DNA of 64,000 nt, from assembly GCA_902984215.1 (NCBI GenBank), contig CADWAF010004819.1, positions 1-64,000 of the forward strand, written 5' to 3'. The DNA comes from Willaertia magna. Taxonomy: Eukaryota > Heterolobosea > Eutetramitea > Acrasida > Naegleriidae. The notes beneath the pieces are model-generated. The model searched no databases and was not told the origin of the DNA. It saw nothing but the letters and a program-made list of their open reading frames with translations. The position numbers and the translations under genes were made by a program. Shown here in pieces: positions 42,765-53,157 of the stretch (within the stretch, counting starts at the first letter, position 1; each line of letters opens with the position of its first letter).

Positions 42765-44516
42765 ATGTTGAACAAATTATTCAAAAGAACTAAATACACA
42801 ATTGAAAACAAGAATAATGAGCAAGTATCTGATGAAAACTATCAACCATCAGAACTCGTTTATTTAATTGACAATAATCAAAGTGAAATTACATTAAGTG
42901 GCTCTCGTTGTACAAAAGTAATTTTAGAAAATAACAACAACACTACTGTAAAAATCAACTCTAGTATCACAACTGGTTTTATTGAAATTATTAATTGTAA
43001 AGATTGTACAGTTGTTCTCCCAATCTTAAGAGCAAAACTTTTACAAATTGAAAATGTTCAAAACTGTAACGTTAAACTTTTATGTTCTTCTTTAAAAGAA
43101 CTAAGAGAAGTATTACATCAAGTAAATTTCGTTACCAATCTTACTACAAAGAATGTACAAATCTCAATTCTTAATGCAGAATTATTAGAAGAAAAACTTG
43201 TTGAAATTCAACCAAATATTATTGAACCACCAAGTGAAGAATTAAATAATGAAACTGATGATGCAAATACTCAATTTAAAACTAAAATTAAATATATTTC
43301 AGATCTTAATATTTGTCAATTAGAAATTAAGAAAGCAATAAGAGAAGGTGGTGGTTATTTATCAACTGTAGATGAGAAGGATTTTCATGATCAGTTACAA
43401 AAAGAATTTGAACAAAAATTAGAAAAGTATTTAATGGAAAAAGTATTAAAAGGAGAAGAAGATCAAGAAAAAAAGAAATTAAGACAAGAAGAAATTAAAA
43501 AGAAACATGAATTAATTAAAGAAAAATTAAAAGCTAAATCTCAACAAGATGATAATAATTCAGGTAATTTCTTGGATCAAATTAAAGGATTTAATAAGGA
43601 TAAATTATCTCATCAAGAAACAAAAGAAACTAAATTAATGGATGTAGTTGGTTTAGATCAATTATTACCTCCAAGTACCGTTGACAACAATAATAATTCA
43701 AGAACTGGAGTGCCAAGTGATGTTACTGAATTTTTTGATGAAGAAAGTGTTGTTATAGCAAAGGCTAAAGAGCTAGCTGAAAAGATTAAAAAGGCTAAAC
43801 ATGTAGTTATCTATACTGGAGCAGGTGTAAGTACTTCGGCCAGAATTCCAGATTATAGAGGACCCAAAGGTGTTTGGACATTAAAAGAAAGTGGTAGATC
43901 AAGTGAAATTAAGCCTATTAAGCTTGAACAAGCAATGCCTACATTTGCTCATTATTGTATTTCTCATTTAGTTAAGAAAGGTTATGTTAGTTATGTTGTC
44001 TCAACAAACGTTGATGGTCTTCATAGAAGATCTGGTTTAGATGCTGACCATTTAGCTGAATTACATGGTAATTCTTATCGTGAAGTTTGTATGAAATGTG
44101 GAAAGGAATACCTTAGGGGATTTGATGTTTGTAAGACAGTAGTTAATTATATGGATCACATTACAGGAAGAGTTTGTGAATGTGGAGGTAAACTAAGGGA
44201 TACAATTGTTCACTTTAGTGAATCCTTGCCAGAGAAAGAATTATCAGATTCAATCCATCATTCAGGTAATGGTGATTTAGCTATTGTTCTTGGTACTAGT
44301 TTACGTGTACAACCTGCATGTTTACTTCCTGAAATGGTTATTAATAATGGTGGTGAAATGTGTATTGTAAATTTACAAAAAACACCATTTGATTACAAAT
44401 GCAAACTAAGATGTCATGCAAAGACTGATGAATTTATGAAATATGTTATGGAAGCGTTAGGTGAATTAGATAGTATAGATTGTAGTTATGATGAACTAAG
44501 TAAATGGGAAATTTAA
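42765..44516 (+). CDS. SIRT6/7-type sirtuin fused to a C-CAP/TBCC-like N-terminal domain
   Basis: The C-terminal half (about residues 330-575) is a class IV (SIRT6/7) NAD-dependent deacylase with GAGVSTSARIPDYRGPKGVW, STNVDGLHRRSGL, the catalytic His in LAELHGNS, a zinc site with CMKC and CECGG, and RDTIVHFSESLP. The last Cys pair is CxC rather than CxxC. The N-terminal part (about 30-145) has repeated short strands with ITLSGSRCTKVILENNNN and GFIEIINCKDCTVVLP, the pattern of the beta-helix C-CAP/TBCC domain found in cyclase-associated protein and tubulin cofactor C. A coiled coil (about 205-265) links them. Sirtuins normally lack such a domain. The reading frame is continuous and intronless. 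Confidence 0.87.
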   Translation: MLNKLFKRTKYTIENKNNEQVSDENYQPSELVYLIDNNQSEITLSGSRCTKVILENNNNTTVKINSSITTGFIEIINCKDCTVVLPILRAKLLQIENVQNCNVKLLCSSLKELREVLHQVNFVTNLTTKNVQISILNAELLEEKLVEIQPNIIEPPSEELNNETDDANTQFKTKIKYISDLNICQLEIKKAIREGGGYLSTVDEKDFHDQLQKEFEQKLEKYLMEKVLKGEEDQEKKKLRQEEIKKKHELIKEKLKAKSQQDDNNSGNFLDQIKGFNKDKLSHQETKETKLMDVVGLDQLLPPSTVDNNNNSRTGVPSDVTEFFDEESVVIAKAKELAEKIKKAKHVVIYTGAGVSTSARIPDYRGPKGVWTLKESGRSSEIKPIKLEQAMPTFAHYCISHLVKKGYVSYVVSTNVDGLHRRSGLDADHLAELHGNSYREVCMKCGKEYLRGFDVCKTVVNYMDHITGRVCECGGKLRDTIVHFSESLPEKELSDSIHHSGNGDLAIVLGTSLRVQPACLLPEMVINNGGEMCIVNLQKTPFDYKCKLRCHAKTDEFMKYVMEALGELDSIDCSYDELSKWEI

Positions 44517-44763
44517 AAATTGTAAATATTTAACTGTTAAAACGTTGGTTGTATATTATAATAAATTAAAACGAACTAGACAATATTCTACTTTATTAAT
44601 CAGTACAGCAACACGTGTATTTGGCAGAATAAGCTTTTAAATTTCGAATCCCATACAGCACAAAGTATATTGTTTGATTTGTTGAAAGGAGACCCCAATT
44701 CTTCTGCGAAAATACCAAAACAACACCAAAAGACCACATTCAACACTTTCAAAAAAAATTCAA

Positions 44764-46800
44764 ATGTCGTCTTTCTCTTCGTCTCTTGATGGCGGTAATA
44801 GAAGTAGTGGAACAAGTACTAACAGCAATAAAAGTAATAAAAGCAACGGTCATCATTTTCCACCAATTTCCATCCCGTTAACAATACTTCTTTGTAGTAA
44901 AACAATTAAAATTTCATCTCCTTTTCTTTATCAACCTTCTCAAAGTGCAACAACATCATTAGCTATTAGTAACTTAAAATTGTATTCAAATAAATTAAAG
45001 AGATCATCAATTGCATCTAATAGTTCTAATGAAATAACTAATTTTTTAAAAACTAATAATTATCAAAATAGTCCTGGATATAGATTATCGCAAAAATTGG
45101 CGGATATCTTTGAATTTGTAAATTTTGGCGCCAATTTTGGACAAAATTCAAAGGCTGAAAAAAATGAAAGAACTTTAATGAATGAATTAGATGGAAATGT
45201 TGAAGAATTATTTTATGCTTTTTTTGATTATATAAAAGATAATTATAATAGTTATTTAAGAGATGAATTACGTTGTAAATTATTATTTTTAGAAATATTT
45301 TTAAATATTGAAACTTTAAAATTAAATAATTTTTTAAATATAAATGAAATTTTAAAAAAAATTGATTATTTTTGTGAATATTTTTTTATTGGAGATAAAA
45401 CAATTACAATAGGAACTAGTTTATTTCCATTTTTAGAAAATTTAATTAATAATATTGATAAATTTATATTTTTAAAACATTTAAAATTAAAAAACTTTTT
45501 ACAACAATGTTTCCAATTTACCTCAAAACTGTTTCACGTAGAAAATTTAACAGAAATTATAAATGAATTACAATTAATTTGTAACATGTTCCAAATTGAG
45601 TTAAATGATTATTTTATAAATTTTCAACATAAAAATATAAAATTTATTTCTAAATGGTATGAATTAATACATGTTAATTATAAAAATTTAAATCAAAATA
45701 TTTTTAAATGTTTAGATAATTCAAATAAACAAATTAATAATCAAATCAATGAATTAAATACAATTAAATTATTAAATAATGATAATAATATAAATAATTA
45801 TTTTAATTTTTTAACTTTGCTATCTAATGAACATTTACTTTCTAATTGGAATGTATTTAATAATAATAGTGAACGATTACACAAATATCATAAATTTAGT
45901 TATTATACTTTAGATGCAAAAGAAATAATAAATAATTTAAATAATGGTAATTCAGTAATAATGAATGAACTATTAGAACAACAACAAGATTTACAAATAT
46001 TTAAAACAATTAACTATTTAGATAATTATAGAATGGAAGATGTTATAAAAGCAACACACAATGATCATTATTTAGAAAATGCATTTCCTGATTTACTTTG
46101 GAAAGAATTCACACATTCAATTATCTCTGAAGATAATTTACAAAGGAATACTTATCCATTTGGTAAATTTGAATATGAGAATGATAAAGATGTAAAATAT
46201 AATTATCTGGTTTCATGTAAATCTTTATTCTCACCATTAACTTTTGATATTGTATCTGATATGATATTTTACAAAACAACAAATGAAAATAATAATAATA
46301 ATAATAAGAAGCAACAACAAAAAGATATAAATTTTGGAATAAAAATTATTACAAAATTAGATGATTATAAATTTAGATATATTCATTTACTTATTTCAAA
46401 TACTAAATCTAATCACTATTCAACAAATCAATTAAATCAATTACTAAGAACATTTATAAATGACACTTGTAACGTAATTGAGAAAACTATAAAACAATCA
46501 GAAGACAGAAGATTTCCAATACCTAGTGAATTTAATTATTTAATGAAAATATGGAGTGATTATTGTAAACATATTGAAGGAGTAGATATTAGAAAGAAAT
46601 TGATTGGAGTTAAAGAATTTCGTATTAATATTGATAAAAGTCAACCCGTTGAGGAAAATGTTGAAAATAAAATTGATCCAAAGGATTTGATTGATAAAGA
46701 AATACGGATAGAAAATGTTGTGAAAATACCAGTAGAAGATAGTAACAATAATAATACAACTAAAAAACATAAAGATGATGAAATGATTTATTGGTATTAA
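44764..46800 (+). CDS. Large Asn-rich protein of unknown function
   Basis: This is a 678-aa intronless reading frame. The first 30 residues are Ser/Asn-rich low complexity. The middle is a Leu/Phe/Asn-rich helical protein, with a later block (about 440-600) of mixed structure including NAFPDLLWKEFTHSI and DRRFPIPSEFNYLMKIW. There is no signal peptide, clear membrane segment or enzyme motif. I do not recognise the family. The unusual A+T content of the codons explains much of the Asn/Lys/Ile excess. It is separated by 65 bp from the converging FG-GAP-like gene. Confidence 0.72.
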   Translation: MSSFSSSLDGGNRSSGTSTNSNKSNKSNGHHFPPISIPLTILLCSKTIKISSPFLYQPSQSATTSLAISNLKLYSNKLKRSSIASNSSNEITNFLKTNNYQNSPGYRLSQKLADIFEFVNFGANFGQNSKAEKNERTLMNELDGNVEELFYAFFDYIKDNYNSYLRDELRCKLLFLEIFLNIETLKLNNFLNINEILKKIDYFCEYFFIGDKTITIGTSLFPFLENLINNIDKFIFLKHLKLKNFLQQCFQFTSKLFHVENLTEIINELQLICNMFQIELNDYFINFQHKNIKFISKWYELIHVNYKNLNQNIFKCLDNSNKQINNQINELNTIKLLNNDNNINNYFNFLTLLSNEHLLSNWNVFNNNSERLHKYHKFSYYTLDAKEIINNLNNGNSVIMNELLEQQQDLQIFKTINYLDNYRMEDVIKATHNDHYLENAFPDLLWKEFTHSIISEDNLQRNTYPFGKFEYENDKDVKYNYLVSCKSLFSPLTFDIVSDMIFYKTTNENNNNNNKKQQQKDINFGIKIITKLDDYKFRYIHLLISNTKSNHYSTNQLNQLLRTFINDTCNVIEKTIKQSEDRRFPIPSEFNYLMKIWSDYCKHIEGVDIRKKLIGVKEFRINIDKSQPVEENVENKIDPKDLIDKEIRIENVVKIPVEDSNNNNTTKKHKDDEMIYWY

Positions 46801-46865
46801 TAAAACGTTTAAGTATTTTAACAAGCCTATTAATATGTACATTAAATTACTCCTAAAATTTAACA

Positions 46866-47673
46866 TTAGCTGCTGCTCTGACCGTTGTCATTCGAACTGA
46901 ATAAAGAACCAGATTGACCACTGCCACCACTAGTTCCTTGGCCCTGTCCCCCAAGTCCACCAGCCACTTGTTCAGGTCCTTAATAATAACAAACAATAAG
47001 AATGAACAAGAATAATGAATAACTTACCTTGGGCTGTATTCATGCCTCCACCGCCCATACCTCCTACTATATTACTTGCACCTAAGAGTGCAGGATAGGC
47101 AACCCTTGTATTGTTAATTGTGAAAGTTATTCTTGGTACTGCTGAAAGGGGTACGTTAAAGAATCTACTAACAGTAAGAGGCACGTCCCATTCAAAGAAA
47201 GGTAAAGGAATTATTTGAGTTTGATTAAAAAGTGTGACATTGGCTGTAGGTGGGTCTTGTTCCCATTTAATTCTTCTTAAATTATCAAAATAATAAGCAC
47301 AATATATAATTGGTTGCAAAGGATCGAAATGCCTTACAAATTGACAACCATCATTCATGAAAATAACTAGTGAGGCAAAGTTATAATCTCTGCTGTAATA
47401 ACTCACTTAAAATTAAATAATTTATATTGTCACAATTTACTTACAAACAATATCAGGTAGACCATCGTTATTTATATCTTGGACGTACCCAATTTGCAAA
47501 GCATCACCACCCTTTTAGATCAATTTAGTTATAATATTAATAATTAAACTCAAAAAACATACTTGTGTATGGACTGTAGGTGCTGGTCCTATAGGAAAGA
47601 TACTTAATGTTGGATAACAAGCAAAGAAAAGAAGAAGAGCTGTAAATAGAAGAAATATGTATAGCCTAAGCAT
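46866..47673 (-). CDS. Small secreted or membrane-anchored protein with one FG-GAP-like calcium motif
   Basis: Four exons (47673-47563, 47511-47445, 47405-47028, 46978-46866; GT-AG introns 39-51 nt) join in frame to about 222 aa. The N-terminus is a signal peptide or anchor (LYIFLLFTALLLFFACYP). The second exon encodes GYVQDINNDGLPDIV, the DxNxDGxxD calcium loop of integrin-alpha FG-GAP repeats. The third exon carries a beta-rich domain with WDVPLTVSRFFNVPLSAVP. The tail is Gly/Ser/Gln-rich (PEQVAGGLGGQGQGTSG). Only one repeat is visible, so it cannot form a full propeller. It might be an adhesion-related protein. None of the exons would be found as a complete gene without splicing. Confidence 0.75.
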
Positions 47674-48072
47674 TAGTTTTTTTAAATAATAAAAAGATTA
47701 AAAAGAAACATTGTTTCCTAGAATTTAAATCAATTTTTTGTCGCGATCTTACTTTTAAGGCATAATTAATAAAAAGTTCTTTTCAGAGTCATTTTTACTT
47801 ACAAATCTATTTAGATTAAAGAGGCGTTTCCTTCTCTCATTACTCATTTCAACACTCGACAGTATCCAACCCACCCTTTGAAAACACCATAAAATTTATA
47901 CTGTTTGAAGATTTTAAATTTTTAAGCGAGTTGTATGCACAATCAAATTATACAGATCGCAGATTGTTTACAAAAACTTCGCTTTTTTGCTTTCGCAGTT
48001 CCAAAATTATTTTGGACAAAACGGCGTACTCACAAAAAAATTGCGACAATTTAGCCTTCACTTTTAAAAGAA
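47674..48072. other. Divergent intergenic region upstream of the Zn2Cys6 factor gene
   Basis: This 399-bp spacer contains A+T-rich leader sequence and a possible TATA-like ATAAAATTTATA at about 47891-47902. An open frame at 47931-48149 overlaps the next gene and is rejected. No RNA gene is seen. Confidence 0.4.
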
Positions 48073-51015
48073 ATGCTTCACAGGGTAGCTTCACAAACGA
48101 ACAACAACAATCCAACAACATCCACAACAAACAACAATCCATTCTCTAATGACATTCTCAATGTGAGCAATAATACTATTACCACATCCCAACAACATCC
48201 TTCTCTTTCCCCGCTAAAGAATGTACATTTATCTACCACTTCTAAACTTTCAATGTTTCAACAACAACCCTCATCTTCCGCTGTAACAAACACTTTAAAC
48301 AATGCTACGGTCCCTCCTCCTAATTTTCTCTCCAATTATCTAGAGCAAACTTCTCCTCAAATTAATTCTATTACTATTTCTCCTCCATCCAATACCTCAT
48401 CCCCAAATCCTATATTATCTTCCGGTATAACTAATCCGAACAACGTACCAACGATAATTACGAATGACGACGATCGCCACTATCTACCTTCGAAGCAAAG
48501 TATAGGGTTGATAACGAATAGTAATCAATTTAATTCTCTTGTTAATAACTTGGCTAATGCTCAATATGCCAGTCAAACCAATACTATGCAACAACAGCAT
48601 AATAGTTACCAACAAACAACTATACAAAATCAGCAACAACCTATTACAACAAATATGGTTAATAATGTTGCAAATAATAATACCAACAATAATAGTCAAT
48701 TATTATTACAACAGCAACAACAATCTGCAGCCTTGTTTTCACCAATTGCTTGTAGTCATTGTAGAAGCTTACATAAAAAGTGTGGAAGAGAACTCCCAAA
48801 TTGTCAACGTTGTGTTCAAACAAACCATTTATGTATTTACCCTGAACGTAAAAGAAAGAGAAGTAATAAGCCTAAACAAGAACAACAAGATCAACAACAA
48901 ACGTCACCAAATGGTGCAAATGGACAAACTGACAGTAATGAGCTATTACCAACCGTTGCCTCTAATAATAATACGGAAAAAGCGGTACCTGTAAAGAAGA
49001 GAAATAAGAAACCTTCACCAACTTCTAATAACAGTAATAATATTATCAATGCAATAGGAACAAGTACTGTTTCTCCAAATCCTATAATTCCCCCACCTAC
49101 CCTTGGTATTGATCCACTGCCTACTAGTCTTCTCACTAATACTGTTCATAACTTTTCCTCAAATACTACAACCTCAAATACTGTATTTAAATCAGTTTCA
49201 GCTTTAGTTCTAGATATTTACTTTCACTTTTATTCTTTTGGTTTTCCATTAGTGCCTAAAGACAAGATGCAAGCTTTACTAGAGTTAGTTCAATTAAAAC
49301 AACAACAGCAACAAGCAGTGGGTATTGAACAACAACAATATTCTATTATGATGAAACAGTTTTATGAAAGAACTGCTAGTCAATATTGGTCTAATCCAAC
49401 TGAAATGGAAAAGGATTTAGCTGTATATTATGCTCTATTAGCTACATGTTTGCAGTCAACTGGTCCATTCGTTTATCAACAATATAAGAATATGAATGGT
49501 ATAGTTAGTGGTAATGCAAGTCAAGAAGAAAATCAATCAAATAATAGAGCAGAGTATGATAATATAATGAATGGAGGTTATGATGTAAATAACAGGTCTA
49601 ATAATTCAAACACATCTAATGAAGATGATGTTTTTATTAATAATCTAAAGAATCGTTGGTTCCAACAATCTAAATCAATAATTGGTAAATATTTTGATGA
49701 TATGGATTCAAGTTTAGCAATACCTACAGCCCTTACCTTTTTAACATATTACTTATCTGGCGAAGGAGATTTATCCAGAGTAAAGATGTATGTAGGTATG
49801 GTTGGAAGTCTTTGTCAAAAGGCATGGTCTTCACTAAGTTGTTTTGGTATTCAAAGAGGAGTAATAGATGGAGGTAAAACAGTTATAGATAATATAACGA
49901 AAATTGAAGGAACTACTCCATCTACTGTTATGTATGGATTACCAGCTTTATTAATACATAGAATTTTAAAACCAGTTGAGTTATTCTTAGCAGAGTTTGA
50001 AGAACCAGAGAATGCATTGAAAATTAAACTTCAACATGTTGGTAATAAGGTTAGAATAGATTTATCATTTGTTAAGGATTGGTCTAATATTAAAGATGAT
50101 GAATTATTAGAATTAGAGAAGTTAATTAAGTTTTTAAAGAAATATATAGATTTATTATTTTCAATAATGTTAAAGAAAGAAACAATGTTTCATATTACAT
50201 CTAGTTTAACATTTAATGACTTAGTTTTAGATGTTTATGAAAGATCTGTAACAAAGAAAGTTGATGAAATGTTAAGAATTGCTCAAGAAATAATTGATTT
50301 AACTAAAGGCCCAATATTTAGTGTTTTACCACCACCATTTACAGTTTATGTTATAAAAGCAGTTAAAATTAGATTGAAATATGGTAAACCTACAGAGAAT
50401 GTTTATTCTAATATTAATTTAAAAGATGATTTAGTTGCATTAAAGATATTAATTGGCAAATATCCTTATATTCAAAAATATTATGGAGATGTTTTAAAAG
50501 AAGTTGAAAGTGTTTTATATTTCCAATCATTTGCTAAACATACCTGTAACATAATGAATGATTATCCTACTTCTTCAGCTCCTGTCTCTACTCCAATGAC
50601 ATCCTATTTTAATGAAGATAGAGATCAAAATCAAGATTTATTCTCTTTCTTTAATGATTCCAACACTGCCTCAGGTTATGGCTTAAATTTTGATGATGAA
50701 ATATTTAATAATTTATTCAGTTTAACAAGTGACCAATTACTTTCTGAATATCAATGTCCAAACACTATTTGTATAGATGGAGATATAGTTGAAATTCCTA
50801 ATTGTGTTAAACCTGGTTCATTCTTACCAATTTTATTAAAGAATTTATCAAAACAGAAGAGTGTATTACAAAATGTAGAGTCACAAAATCCAAATGATGG
50901 GAAAGTTAAAGAGCTACGTAATGAATTAATACAAGAATTAAATACATTTACTCAAAATGATGAAAGTACCAAATTGATTGTACAATTGTTTACAAAACAA
51001 TTTTTGAATTTGTAA
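48073..51015 (+). CDS. Zn(II)2Cys6 transcription factor
   Basis: This 980-aa protein has a binuclear zinc cluster at about residues 227-251: ACSHCRSLHKKCGRELPNC followed by QRCVQTNHLC. The spacing CX2CX6CX6CX2CX6C fits the fungal-type GAL4 class, and it is followed by a basic KRKRSNK. The regions around it are Asn/Gln/Ser/Thr-rich. The C-terminal half (about 380-900) is helical and probably corresponds to the middle homology or regulatory region. The family is well known in fungi and present in Dictyostelium and some other amoebae; here it suggests gene-specific transcription control. The gene is intronless. Its stop is 14 bp from the converging gene's stop. Confidence 0.85.
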   Translation: MLHRVASQTNNNNPTTSTTNNNPFSNDILNVSNNTITTSQQHPSLSPLKNVHLSTTSKLSMFQQQPSSSAVTNTLNNATVPPPNFLSNYLEQTSPQINSITISPPSNTSSPNPILSSGITNPNNVPTIITNDDDRHYLPSKQSIGLITNSNQFNSLVNNLANAQYASQTNTMQQQHNSYQQTTIQNQQQPITTNMVNNVANNNTNNNSQLLLQQQQQSAALFSPIACSHCRSLHKKCGRELPNCQRCVQTNHLCIYPERKRKRSNKPKQEQQDQQQTSPNGANGQTDSNELLPTVASNNNTEKAVPVKKRNKKPSPTSNNSNNIINAIGTSTVSPNPIIPPPTLGIDPLPTSLLTNTVHNFSSNTTTSNTVFKSVSALVLDIYFHFYSFGFPLVPKDKMQALLELVQLKQQQQQAVGIEQQQYSIMMKQFYERTASQYWSNPTEMEKDLAVYYALLATCLQSTGPFVYQQYKNMNGIVSGNASQEENQSNNRAEYDNIMNGGYDVNNRSNNSNTSNEDDVFINNLKNRWFQQSKSIIGKYFDDMDSSLAIPTALTFLTYYLSGEGDLSRVKMYVGMVGSLCQKAWSSLSCFGIQRGVIDGGKTVIDNITKIEGTTPSTVMYGLPALLIHRILKPVELFLAEFEEPENALKIKLQHVGNKVRIDLSFVKDWSNIKDDELLELEKLIKFLKKYIDLLFSIMLKKETMFHITSSLTFNDLVLDVYERSVTKKVDEMLRIAQEIIDLTKGPIFSVLPPPFTVYVIKAVKIRLKYGKPTENVYSNINLKDDLVALKILIGKYPYIQKYYGDVLKEVESVLYFQSFAKHTCNIMNDYPTSSAPVSTPMTSYFNEDRDQNQDLFSFFNDSNTASGYGLNFDDEIFNNLFSLTSDQLLSEYQCPNTICIDGDIVEIPNCVKPGSFLPILLKNLSKQKSVLQNVESQNPNDGKVKELRNELIQELNTFTQNDESTKLIVQLFTKQFLNL

Positions 51016-51029
51016 AATGTGAAATGAAT

Positions 51030-52187
51030 TTATTCTTGGTGAACTCTTAACCAAAACTTTCCAGGTCCCTTAATTAAGAAACAAGTAGAATGATCACCAA
51101 ATGGTCTAATATTAAGATGTTCTTCAAATGCAGTTAATCTATCGATTTGTTCAATAATAAATTCATCCATTTCATTCTTTAATTCTATTTCTAAATGTGC
51201 TTCAGTTAAGAATAATAAAACTTCAGTATCTTCAGAGTTATCTGCAACTCTAAATTTATAGAAATGAAATGTTTGTGAATTATCTAATAATGTATTATCT
51301 TCATTAATTGTTGATTGTTTTAATTGTTTTTGAATTTCTTCAACTTGAAAATGAGACATTTCTAATGCAGTTGTAAAACAAATTAAATTTTCTAAACTTT
51401 TTAAACAAATTTCATTATTTTTTAATTGAATACTTGTAATTCTAGCATTACCATTAACACTTGATAAATAAATCTCATCTGTTCCAATATTAGAAATATT
51501 TTGAAATACCTTAACTTGTGTCTTTTCATCTAATGCAGTTACAATATTACAATTTAAAGTACTTGTTCTAGTTATAATTGTTGTATTATATGAAAATTGT
51601 GGAATACAAATCTTTTGATTTTTGTTTTGTAATTTAACATAAAGTATTGAATGATCATCTAAAAATGAATAAATTAATTTAATACATCTTAATGGTATTT
51701 GTGGTGGTTGATTCATTGTTGGTGAAACACTTTTATTAAATTTAGGTAATGTTAATTTATTATTATTATTTAAATCTATCTTTTCAAATTCATTCTTAAT
51801 TGGAAGTGGTGGTAAATTAGGTGATGATCTTTTTTGATCAATAACTTTAGGAAGTGGTGGTAACTTTCGTTCTTCATTAGTAATTACAGTTGAGGTAGTT
51901 ATTAATTCTTTAATTTGATCTTGTTCGGAATTATTAATAAATTTAAGTTCAATAGTATCTTCTTCATTAGATGATATTTTATTTTCTTCTTCTTCTTCAT
52001 TTAAATCATCTAATGAATGTAATAATTCTTCTTCTAATCTTTCTGTTAATTCTTCACTTGTTGGTGATGAATTTGATTTTGTTAAATTACTAATATCTAT
52101 TTGATCTATCTTCACTTTATTTTCTTCTATTGCAGTAGTGTGATTGTCTGATGAAAGTATCTCTTCTACAAATTGTTCTTCATTCAT
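51030..52187 (-). CDS. AIM24-like domain protein (tentative)
   Basis: This is a 385-aa intronless protein. The first 160 residues are acidic, Ser/Asn/Pro-rich and probably disordered. The C-terminal half is beta-rich: DEIYLSSVNGNARITSIQLKN, ICLKSLENLICFTTALEM and the final FLIKGPGKFWLRVHQE resemble the AIM24/TRAP-like barrel, whose last strand ends in a GxGxxWL pattern. AIM24 proteins act in mitochondrial inner-membrane organisation in yeast; no mitochondrial presequence is visible here. The match is weak and by eye. The start faces a methyltransferase gene 147 bp away. Confidence 0.5.
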   Translation of the reverse strand: MNEEQFVEEILSSDNHTTAIEENKVKIDQIDISNLTKSNSSPTSEELTERLEEELLHSLDDLNEEEEENKISSNEEDTIELKFINNSEQDQIKELITTSTVITNEERKLPPLPKVIDQKRSSPNLPPLPIKNEFEKIDLNNNNKLTLPKFNKSVSPTMNQPPQIPLRCIKLIYSFLDDHSILYVKLQNKNQKICIPQFSYNTTIITRTSTLNCNIVTALDEKTQVKVFQNISNIGTDEIYLSSVNGNARITSIQLKNNEICLKSLENLICFTTALEMSHFQVEEIQKQLKQSTINEDNTLLDNSQTFHFYKFRVADNSEDTEVLLFLTEAHLEIELKNEMDEFIIEQIDRLTAFEEHLNIRPFGDHSTCFLIKGPGKFWLRVHQE

Positions 52188-52334
52188 TTTTTTTTATTTT
52201 TTTTTTATTTTTTTAACAAAGGTTAAAGTTATTATAACAACGCAAAACGCTTCCTTTTTTTAATTGTTGAATCGGAAGCTTGTTAGAGCTAGTTAAAATT
52301 TATTGTAAAATGTTTTAAAATTTTGTAAAAAAAA

Positions 52335-53080
52335 ATGAATGAATTTTTAGCAAATTTACATTTAGAAAGAATGGAAAGATCTAAAAAAACATTAACTATT
52401 CAATCCATTGAAATAAAACCATTTGGTACAATTTATTTAAAAGAACATTCTGGATATCATATAGGTATGTTAGATTACTTTCCTTTTTTATACAATATCA
52501 TATAGGTAGTCATATATGGAATGGTTCAATAATTTTATTAAATTATTTATTAAAATTAAAAAAAGAAAAAAATATAATTTTTAAAAATGTTATTGAATTA
52601 GGAAGTGGTGTTGGATTAACTGGAATTGGTTATCACTTTCTTGGACATTTATTAAATGAAGAAGAAAATTGTAAAATGATTGTAACAGATCAACCAGAAT
52701 TAAATAATCTTTTAAATGAAAATATAAATTGTAATTTTGAAAAGAGAAATCTGACAAATGAACGCAAACAAATTGAAGTTAGAAATTTAAGTTGGAATAA
52801 AGAAAATTGTGAAAATGTTTTAAAAGAATTTGGACAAAATTATTTTAATTGTTGGATAGGTGCTGACATTGTTTATAATAACGATATTAATGTATTTAAT
52901 AACTTGATAGATACTATCCGTGTAATGCATGACAATAACCAAGACATTGTAGGCTTTCTATCTTATAAGGAAAGGGATTCCCTTGAAAAGTACTTTTTTC
53001 AGCAATTACAAAATTATAATTTCACCGTTGAGCAAATTTGTACGAATAGTGGACAATACATTTTCAAAATCACCAAATGA
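52335..53080 (+). CDS. METTL21-like protein lysine methyltransferase
   Basis: Two exons (52335-52464 and 52506-53080, 41-nt intron) encode about 234 aa. The spliced block HIGSHIWNGSIILLNYLL followed by VIELGSGVGLTGIGYHFLG (SAM-binding motif I), MIVTDQPELNNLLNENI and the post-motif GADIVYN matches the seven-beta-strand METTL21/FAM86 group of protein lysine methyltransferases, which modify chaperones and translation factors. The DxxY-like motif is present as ADIVY. The start follows an A-rich leader. The substrate is unknown. Confidence 0.85.
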
Positions 53081-53157
53081 TATTTTCTCCATAAGGTAAT
53101 TGGTTATTAATAATAAAATGGGTACCTAGTACAGCACAATATTTATTAAAGAATCAT

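Noticed and set aside
45126..45137. GGCGCC core similar to the E2F palindrome
   Set aside because: It lies within coding sequence and the flanks do not match the consensus fully.
46281..46325. AAT/CAA trinucleotide runs as possible microsatellite or mobile-element ends
   Set aside because: They encode Asn/Gln runs inside open genes and have no inverted repeats or target duplications.
47931..48149. 72-codon frame before and into the Zn2Cys6 gene
   Set aside because: It overlaps the real start in another frame and ends in the same Asn-rich region; no protein-like pattern.
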